Positions 6,563 to 10,939 of a stretch of DNA of 10,939 nt are shown here, one piece after another. A program made the translations under genes and the position numbers. Numbering within the stretch: the stretch's first letter is position 1; each line of letters begins with the position of its first letter. The notes under the pieces are model-generated. The model saw only the letters and a list, made by a program, of their open reading frames with translations. It had not been told where the DNA came from and searched no databases. Source of the stretch: Flavobacteriales bacterium UBA5871 (GTDB lineage: Bacteria > Bacteroidota > Bacteroidia > Flavobacteriales_D > Crocinitomicaceae). The stretch spans positions 1 through 10,939 of the forward strand of contig DJFN01000061.1 of NCBI GenBank assembly GCA_002432085.1. The letters run 5' to 3'.

Positions 6563-6666
6563 GGTAATTGACAATGGACAATTGACAATGAACAATTAAG
6601 ACATTTTCAAATTTGAAGGACAGGAATCCAGTTGTCAACTGTCCATTGTCATTTGTCAATTGCAGA
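6563..6666. repeat. Inverted pair of heptamer arrays in the divergent promoter region
   Basis: The left half has 7-base units starting at 6563, 6570, 6577, 6584 and 6591: GGTAATT, GACAATG, GACAATT, GACAATG, AACAATT. The right half has the reverse-complement word at 6632, 6639, 6646, 6653 and 6660: TTGTCAA, CTGTCCA, TTGTCAT, TTGTCAA, TTGCAGA. The halves can pair into an imperfect hairpin of 20 bp or more. A perfect 12-bp palindrome, TTCAAATTTGAA (6606-6617), sits in the loop. It lies between the divergent M16 operon and the repeat-protein gene, so it may affect transcription of either. Confidence 0.7.
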
Positions 6667-6698
6667 AAATGGTTTGGTTTTTGTATTTTTAGAATCCT

Positions 6699-7781
6699 AT
6701 GAAAAAAAGTGCACTGCTGTTGTTTCTGCTGCCGCTGGCGGTACAGGCCCAGACGATTTTCGGATATATGGATTTCAATAACCAGGCGTTCAAAGTGTTC
6801 CGCGAAGGCTATTTCATGCAGATCGAGCATCAGCCGGTGACGAATGTGCAATACGGCGACGAGATCATCGCTTACATGAACTCCCAGACAGATTTCCGCG
6901 TTTACGACGGAAAAAAAGCGCAAACGCTGACAACGCAGGTCGTTACGTATAAAATGTCGGATCACATTGTAGCCTGGAATATCGGGCCGATCATCAACTA
7001 TTTCGAAGCCGGCAAGCTGCGCACAATTACTTCTTTCGGCGGAAATTATGCTGTGACCGATTCCCTGATCGTGTACGAAGACACGCGTTACAACACCGTG
7101 AATGCGATCTACAAAGGCGAAGTGATTCAGTTGTACCAGCTCACCGGCGATCTCTACATGCCCGACGCAATCGGAGACAACATCATCGCTTTCCGGGATA
7201 ACGGAAATCTCTACAAAGTCTTCTGGCGCGGAGAAATCTACGAGCTCGGTGTCTGGAGCGGCAATCCGGCAATCCAATTCACGGCAGGAACCGACATGCT
7301 GGCGTTCAATGATCCGTCGACAAGGACATTCGCGATCTTCGAGAACGGCGAATTCATGGATGTCGAAAACATTTTCGTCCCGAAATTCAAAGTCGGCAGA
7401 GGATTCGTCGTTTATGAAGACGTTCAGGGCAACCTGAAATACTACGGAAAAGGCGAGCGAAAGGATTTATCCTCCTTTTTTCAGTTCTGGGATGCCAAAG
7501 ATGACGTTGTCTACTGGGGCGAATCGAATTCTTCCTACACGTTATTCAAAGGCGAGCGCAAACAGGTAAGCAATTACCTTCCGAAAGACTGGCTGCTGAA
7601 AAACGACGTGATCGCATTCCGAAGCAACATGGGCGGTGTTTCGTCTTTTATCAACGGTCAGCAGAAAGACATTACGAACCTTCCGGATACGGAATACGTG
7701 ATCAACAACCATTCGGTGTTTGTGTTGTTTAAGAACAGGTCTATCATGGCTTTGTTTAATGGGCAGATTTACAGAGATTAA
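6699..7781 (+). CDS. Secreted protein of about ten propeller-like repeats, function unknown
   Basis: The 360-residue protein has a signal peptide (MKKSALLLFLLPLAVQAQ) and no other membrane segment. I do not recognise a named family. The mature part is a chain of repeats with the pattern D-x-hh-A-F/Y ... hh-x-F-x-x-G-E/K-x-x-x-h. Unit starts are near residues 54, 88, 121, 160, 199, 235, 269, 303 and 337, with a first degenerate unit before 54. Spacings are 33-39 residues. Each unit reads as two or three beta strands and a turn (for example DNIIAF...VFWRGEIYEL), which fits a beta-propeller or beta-solenoid exported to the periplasm or surface. No catalytic motif or type IX sorting tail is seen. 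It is transcribed away from the M16 operon and is a single gene. A binding or scaffold role is a guess. The ATG at 6699 directly precedes a good signal peptide. Confidence 0.75.
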   Translation: MKKSALLLFLLPLAVQAQTIFGYMDFNNQAFKVFREGYFMQIEHQPVTNVQYGDEIIAYMNSQTDFRVYDGKKAQTLTTQVVTYKMSDHIVAWNIGPIINYFEAGKLRTITSFGGNYAVTDSLIVYEDTRYNTVNAIYKGEVIQLYQLTGDLYMPDAIGDNIIAFRDNGNLYKVFWRGEIYELGVWSGNPAIQFTAGTDMLAFNDPSTRTFAIFENGEFMDVENIFVPKFKVGRGFVVYEDVQGNLKYYGKGERKDLSSFFQFWDAKDDVVYWGESNSSYTLFKGERKQVSNYLPKDWLLKNDVIAFRSNMGGVSSFINGQQKDITNLPDTEYVINNHSVFVLFKNRSIMALFNGQIYRD

Positions 7782-7910
7782 TGTCGTTTTAGGATGATGC
7801 GATTCCCGAGTAGGGCTCCCGCAGATTCCGCGGATGTTTTTTTGTCGGATTGTTTCCAGGTTGTTTTCTTGATTGTCGTAGTTAAGCAGCGCCCCATAGC
7901 AAAGACTCCC

Positions 7911-7926
7911 GTCCGCCGCGGCGGAC
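7911..7926. repeat. Perfect 16-bp GC palindrome
   Basis: GTCCGCCGCGGCGGAC is fully self-complementary. Read on the minus strand it is followed by GCTATGG about 11 bases on. A near-copy at 2806-2827 has TCCGCC-AC-GGCGGA followed by GCTATGG. This suggests two members of one dispersed element in opposite orientations. It is not next to a T-run, so it is not a typical terminator. Confidence 0.55.
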
Positions 7927-8033
7927 AGATCATCGCAGAATAACTCGAACTTATTCCACAGATTCTTTTTGTTGGATGTATACTGATATCCTTTCTTGAC
8001 TGCTTCGTTTACATTTTCAATTTTGCATCCCTT

Positions 8034-8105
8034 GATAATTGATAATTTTCCAATTGATAATTCCCCTTCCCTTCCTTGATAATTGATCATTTATAATTGC
8101 TAATT
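8034..8105. repeat. GATAATT heptamer array
   Basis: Seven-base units GATAATT lie at 8034, 8041, 8056 and 8078, followed in phase by GATCATT (8085), TATAATT (8092) and GCTAATT (8099). A C/T-rich interruption separates two blocks. The word differs from those of the arrays at 6563-6666 and 9827-9954, but the 7-base step is the same. Confidence 0.6.
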
Positions 8106-8140
8106 CCTTTTCGATTCCAGCCTCTTTCCAGTTTTAAGAA

Positions 8141-8157
8141 TTAACCGCGCGCGTTAA
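8141..8157. promoter_or_regulatory. Dyad TTAAC-N7-GTTAA, possible operator
   Basis: TTAACCGCGCGCGTTAA has 5-bp inverted arms around an alternating CG core. It lies 53 bases before the likely start of the small secreted protein that leads the efflux genes, a suitable place for a repressor site. No regulator gene is in the window, so the assignment is tentative. Confidence 0.25.
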
Positions 8158-8209
8158 AAATTTGCAAACGAATCGATAGCGGGTTGGTTTATTGTCTAAT
8201 TTCACGGTC

Positions 8210-8623
8210 ATGAGACTGCGTATGAAATTGTATATCTACCTGAGCATCCTGCTGTTAAGCGGCTTGGGGATTTCATACAGGGCCTACGCAGACAACGATC
8301 ATTCGTCGATTGAACACCTGAAGACCGGTTTTGGTATACAGGAGGAAGATCAGGCGTTTCCGGTCTTTTCGATGCCTTCCGGTAGGGGACACAATCATCC
8401 CGAATTCCATGTATTGACGCTGGAAGAGCCGGAACTGAACGACCTCGACAGCGATACCGACACCGAACTCGATCAAACGGCATTTGCAGAGGTTCCGATT
8501 TACGCCTCGACTCATCATTATTTTGCTTTTCGCACTCAAAAAAGCCTGCCATCCGGCTGGCGCTTTGCTGCTATTCCATCCGGCGGACCGTTGTATGTCC
8601 TGTTCCGGGTTTTCCGCATTTAA
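8210..8623 (+). CDS. Small secreted protein of unknown function upstream of efflux genes
   Basis: I do not recognise this protein. The frame is open from a TTG at 8192, but the first ATG at 8210 (MRLRMKLYIYLS...) or the next at 8222 gives a normal signal peptide, with likely cleavage after YRAYA. The ATG at 8210 gives 137 residues. The mature part is histidine-containing and acidic, with DLDSDTDTELD in the middle (mature protein about 65-75 residues in), and ends in a short hydrophobic and basic tail, GGPLYVLFRVFRI. There is no cysteine pair, lipobox or clear metal motif, although HNHPEFH could bind a metal. It precedes the membrane-fusion protein by 124 bases on the same strand, so it may be the first gene of the efflux operon or have its own promoter. 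Codon use and composition look native. The start is uncertain. Confidence 0.6.
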   Translation: MRLRMKLYIYLSILLLSGLGISYRAYADNDHSSIEHLKTGFGIQEEDQAFPVFSMPSGRGHNHPEFHVLTLEEPELNDLDSDTDTELDQTAFAEVPIYASTHHYFAFRTQKSLPSGWRFAAIPSGGPLYVLFRVFRI

Positions 8624-8747
8624 AGCACTCTTTCCTTTTTTACTTACTCGCTGACTTCGTTAGGGTAAGCTGCCGTTTGTGCAGGTAAATGCGCCGTCGC
8701 GTGCGTTTCAGAAGTCATCCAACGAATTTATTGGCTAAAAACAAATT

Positions 8748-9827
8748 ATGAAGAGGATTCTTATGCTCGGCGGCATCATCGCGCTGCTGTGTCAAAGCTG
8801 TCAGTCGGAACACGGCGAAAAAGAAGAACAAACCGCACTGCTGGTTACCAGTCCGTTGCGAAAAGACACCACGATGATCAAAGAATACGTGTGTCAGATC
8901 CATTCCATTCAGCATATCGAAATGCGGGCCCTGGAAAAAGGGTATTTGCAGAACATTTATGTAGATGAAGGACAGATGGTTAAGAAAGGACAGTTGATGT
9001 TCCGCATCATGCCGATGCTCTACCAGGCCGAGTACCAGAAAGCAAAAGCGGAAGTCGATTTCGCCGAGATCGAATACAAGAACACGAAATCGCTGGCGGA
9101 TCGCAACGTCGTTTCCAAAAACGAGCTGGCCATGGCCAAAGCCAAATACGATAAAGCCAAAGCCGAGCTGGAACTGGCGCGCGTACACCTTAGCTTTACG
9201 GACATCAAGGCGCCGTTTGACGGAATCATGGACCATTTCCAGGTACGACTGGGAAGTCTCGTTGATGAAGGCGATCTGCTCACGACTTTATCCGATAACA
9301 GCAAAATGTGGGTGTATTTCAACGTTCCGGAAGCGGAATACCTGGATTACAAAACCCACGAGAAAGAAGACAGTCTGATGAAAGTGAGCCTGATGATGGC
9401 CAACAACCAGCTGTTCAAATACACAGGTATCGTGGAAACGATCGAAGCGGATTTCAATAATGAGACCGGTAATATCGCTTTCCGTGCTACGTTTCCGAAT
9501 CCGGATGGCTTGCTTCGTCATGGCGAAACAGGGAATATCCACATGATCGTGCCGTTCAGAAACGCGCTCATCATTCCGCAGAAAGCAACGTTCGAGATCC
9601 TGGAGAAGAAATACGTCTACGTGGTCGATCAGAACAACGTGGTACATTCCCGCGAGATCACCGTTTCTGCCGAAATGCCCGATCTGTATATCATCAGGAA
9701 CAATCTTCCGCCGAACTGCAGAATTCTGCTCGAAGGCATCCGCAAAGTGCGCGACGGAGACAAGATCGAATACAAGTATATGGACCCGAAAAAGGTGCTT
9801 CCCAGCCTGAAGGTTTATGTTGAATAA
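8748..9827 (+). CDS. RND efflux periplasmic adaptor (membrane-fusion lipoprotein)
   Basis: The 359-residue protein is an HlyD/AcrA-type adaptor that links an inner-membrane RND pump to an outer-membrane channel. The N-terminus is a lipoprotein signal, with C18 as the likely lipidated residue in LLCQSC, followed by an acidic EHGEKEE stretch of the kind that directs Bacteroidota lipoproteins. The lipoyl half-motifs are at about 57-90 (EKGYLQNIYVDEGQMVKKG) and 150-182 (TDIKAPFDGIMD...GSLVDEGDLL). Between them lies a short alpha-helical coiled-coil hairpin (about 93-147, rich in A, K and E). A beta-barrel domain follows (about 183-265), and the membrane-proximal domain runs to the end. Length and order are normal for the family. 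It is followed after 131 bases by the pump gene, in the usual adaptor-pump order. The substrate cannot be told from the adaptor. The ATG at 8748 begins the signal peptide. Confidence 0.93.
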   Translation: MKRILMLGGIIALLCQSCQSEHGEKEEQTALLVTSPLRKDTTMIKEYVCQIHSIQHIEMRALEKGYLQNIYVDEGQMVKKGQLMFRIMPMLYQAEYQKAKAEVDFAEIEYKNTKSLADRNVVSKNELAMAKAKYDKAKAELELARVHLSFTDIKAPFDGIMDHFQVRLGSLVDEGDLLTTLSDNSKMWVYFNVPEAEYLDYKTHEKEDSLMKVSLMMANNQLFKYTGIVETIEADFNNETGNIAFRATFPNPDGLLRHGETGNIHMIVPFRNALIIPQKATFEILEKKYVYVVDQNNVVHSREITVSAEMPDLYIIRNNLPPNCRILLEGIRKVRDGDKIEYKYMDPKKVLPSLKVYVE

Positions 9828-9954
9828 GACTTTAGACTGAAAAGACTCTAGACAACAGACAGACTAAGCGTAACCTAAAGTCTAAGTGTCTAATGTCTAA
9901 GAGTCCAACATCTAAAAGTCTAGTATCTAGAAGTCTAAGAATATAATGTCTAAA
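9827..9954. repeat. AGAC / GTCTAA heptamer array with 15-bp super-period between adaptor and pump
   Basis: Starting on the last base of the adaptor stop codon, AGAC-headed 7-base units begin at 9827 and 9834, and after a 2-base slip at 9843, 9850 and 9857. The right half is in inverse orientation. GTCTAA-like words begin at 9880, 9888, 9895, 9903, 9910, 9918, 9925, 9933 and 9948, alternating 8 and 7 bases, so five 15-bp units run from 9880 to 9954 (first unit GTCTAAGTGTCTAAT). The halves could pair into a hairpin in the operon mRNA just before the pump start. Confidence 0.7.
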
Positions 9955-9958
9955 AAAT

Positions 9959-10939
9959 ATGTTTAGTAAATTCTTAAAAAGGCCGGTACTTGCGATCGTG
10001 TTGTCACTCGTGATCATCCTGGCGGGTATTTTGTCTATCAACACGCTGCCGACCTCTCAATTCCCCGAAATCGCGCCACCGGTAGTGATGGTTTCCGCTT
10101 CGTATCCGGGAGCGAGTGCCAAAACGCTGGCCGAATCCGTGATCATTCCGCTGGAACAATCCATCAACGGTGCGTGGGGTATGCGCTACATGACTTCCGA
10201 CGCCACGAGTGCGGGTGAAGCCAATATCCAGATCGTCTTCGAGCCGGGAACGGACATCAACCAGGCGCTTGTGCAGGTTTCCAACCGCGTACAGCAGGTA
10301 ACGAACCGATTGCCGATTCTCGTTCAGCGTGAAGGAGTTGTGATCACGCCCGTGATTCCGAGTATGTTGATGTATGTCAACCTGTACAGCAAGGACAAAA
10401 ATTCCGATATGAAATTCCTGTTCAACTATGCGGGAATCAACATGATCCCGGAAATGCAGCGTATCGAAGGAATCGGGCAGGCGCGCATCCTCGGAAGTCG
10501 TCAGTATGCGATGCGAATCTGGCTGAAGCCGGACCGTATGCGGGCCTATAATGTGTCGCCCGACGAAGTCATGGAAGCGCTCGAAAACCAGAGCATTATC
10601 GGTAAAGCCGGACGAGTCGGTCGTGGTGACGGACAGAAAGCCGAAGCGCTGGAATACGTGCTTGCTTATGCCGACCGTTTCAACGATCCGAAACAGTATG
10701 AAAACGTCATCATCCGGGCCAATCCGGAAGGAGAAATGCTGCGTTTGAAAGACGTTGCGACGGTGGCGCTAGGAAGTGAATATTATGATATTTATTCCAA
10801 TCTCGACGGACATCCTTCGGCAGCGATCGTGTTGAAACAAACCTACGGCAGTAATGCCAGCGAGGTAATCGATAACGTGAAAGCGAAGCTCGAGGAAATG
10901 AAGAAAGACTTTCCGCCGGGAATGGATTACGAGATCAGC
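9959..10939 (+). CDS. RND multidrug efflux transporter (AcrB-type, HAE1-like), N-terminal part
   Basis: The gene runs off the right edge; 327 codons are visible. The protein starts MFSKFLKRPVLAIVLSLV with the first transmembrane helix at about 10-28. It is followed by LPTSQFPEIAPPVVMVSASY, the hallmark of AcrB-type pumps, where the first periplasmic loop begins. The rest, including QVSNRVQQVTNRLP, GIGQARILG and the RLKDVATVALGSEYYD region, is the porter (PN1/PN2/PC1) domain. Such proteins are proton-driven trimers that expel drugs, bile-like compounds or other amphiphiles through an adaptor and a TolC-like channel. The proton-relay residues lie beyond the window. The ATG at 9959 is chosen because it opens the conserved N-terminus. 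The ATG at 9946 is out of frame and soon stops. There is no good Shine-Dalgarno sequence, since the A-rich repeat end precedes the start. The partner adaptor is just upstream. Confidence 0.94.
   Translation, partial: MFSKFLKRPVLAIVLSLVIILAGILSINTLPTSQFPEIAPPVVMVSASYPGASAKTLAESVIIPLEQSINGAWGMRYMTSDATSAGEANIQIVFEPGTDINQALVQVSNRVQQVTNRLPILVQREGVVITPVIPSMLMYVNLYSKDKNSDMKFLFNYAGINMIPEMQRIEGIGQARILGSRQYAMRIWLKPDRMRAYNVSPDEVMEALENQSIIGKAGRVGRGDGQKAEALEYVLAYADRFNDPKQYENVIIRANPEGEMLRLKDVATVALGSEYYDIYSNLDGHPSAAIVLKQTYGSNASEVIDNVKAKLEEMKKDFPPGMDYEIS

Larger units (their letters stand above)
7782..8209. other. Non-coding stretch with dispersed-repeat words
   Basis: No credible gene is seen. A minus-strand open frame extends across it from inside the repeat-protein gene, but its sequence is built from repeat words and lacks protein character. 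Contents from the left are a CCGCAGATTCCGCGGAT segment (7819-7835), a perfect palindrome (7911-7926), CCACAGATTC (7957-7966), the GATAATT heptamer array (8034-8105), and a dyad TTAAC-N7-GTTAA (8141-8157) just upstream of the next gene. Confidence 0.55.

Noticed and set aside
7542..8090. Minus-strand open frame of 182 codons across the right end of the repeat-protein gene and the gap
   Set aside because: Half is antisense to a well-supported secreted protein and the rest is made of repeat words (GATAATT, the GC palindrome). There is no family resemblance and no plausible start signal.
9880..9954. Possible CRISPR array
   Set aside because: Units are only 7-8 or 15 bases with no unique spacers of 25-40 bases, and no cas gene is present.

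Overview
The window looks like a chromosomal piece of a Bacteroidota bacterium, probably a member of the Flavobacteriales. This rests on the style of the proteins (short MKK-type signal peptides, a Bacteroidota-type lipoprotein, LolA-like tails on M16 peptidases), weak Shine-Dalgarno signals and the intergenic repeat style. No rRNA or other phylogenetic marker is present, so the placement is inference.

Layout. (1) 1-203: the 3' end of a PLP-dependent D-cysteine desulfhydrase / ACC deaminase-type gene (+). (2) 250-2060: an AT-rich two-gene cassette on the minus strand. A Doc/Fic-family toxin-like gene (upstream) is followed by a gene for a zinc-ribbon plus HEPN-like protein. Neither has an obvious small antitoxin beside it. 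This is the most island-like part and the best candidate for an undescribed defence or toxin module. (3) 2061-2916: 856 bases without a gene, rich in structure: an inverted-repeat element, a tRNA-3'-end-like remnant, an 11-bp periodic array, GC-rich hairpins and a strong bidirectional terminator. (4) 2917-6474: a minus-strand operon of two secreted M16 zinc peptidase subunits. One carries the HxxEH metal site and the other carries the R/Y substrate-binding pair, the classic complementary M16B heterodimer. (5) 6475-6698: a divergent intergenic region holding an inverted pair of heptamer arrays. (6) 6699-7781: a secreted protein of about ten 33-39-residue propeller-like repeats (+). (7) 7782-8209: a gap with a perfect GC palindrome and a second heptamer array. 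(8) 8210 to the end: a small secreted protein, then an RND efflux locus with a lipoprotein membrane-fusion protein and the start of the inner-membrane AcrB-type pump. A third heptamer/15-bp array lies between adaptor and pump.

How the parts work together. The M16 pair should act as one periplasmic or envelope peptidase. The adaptor and pump should form a tripartite exporter with an outer-membrane channel that is probably encoded beyond the right edge. The most unexpected non-coding signal is that three separate gaps carry short-word arrays with an almost exact 7-base period, each built from a different word. Two of the three are arranged as inverted halves able to fold into long hairpins, and a fourth gap carries an 11-base periodic array.
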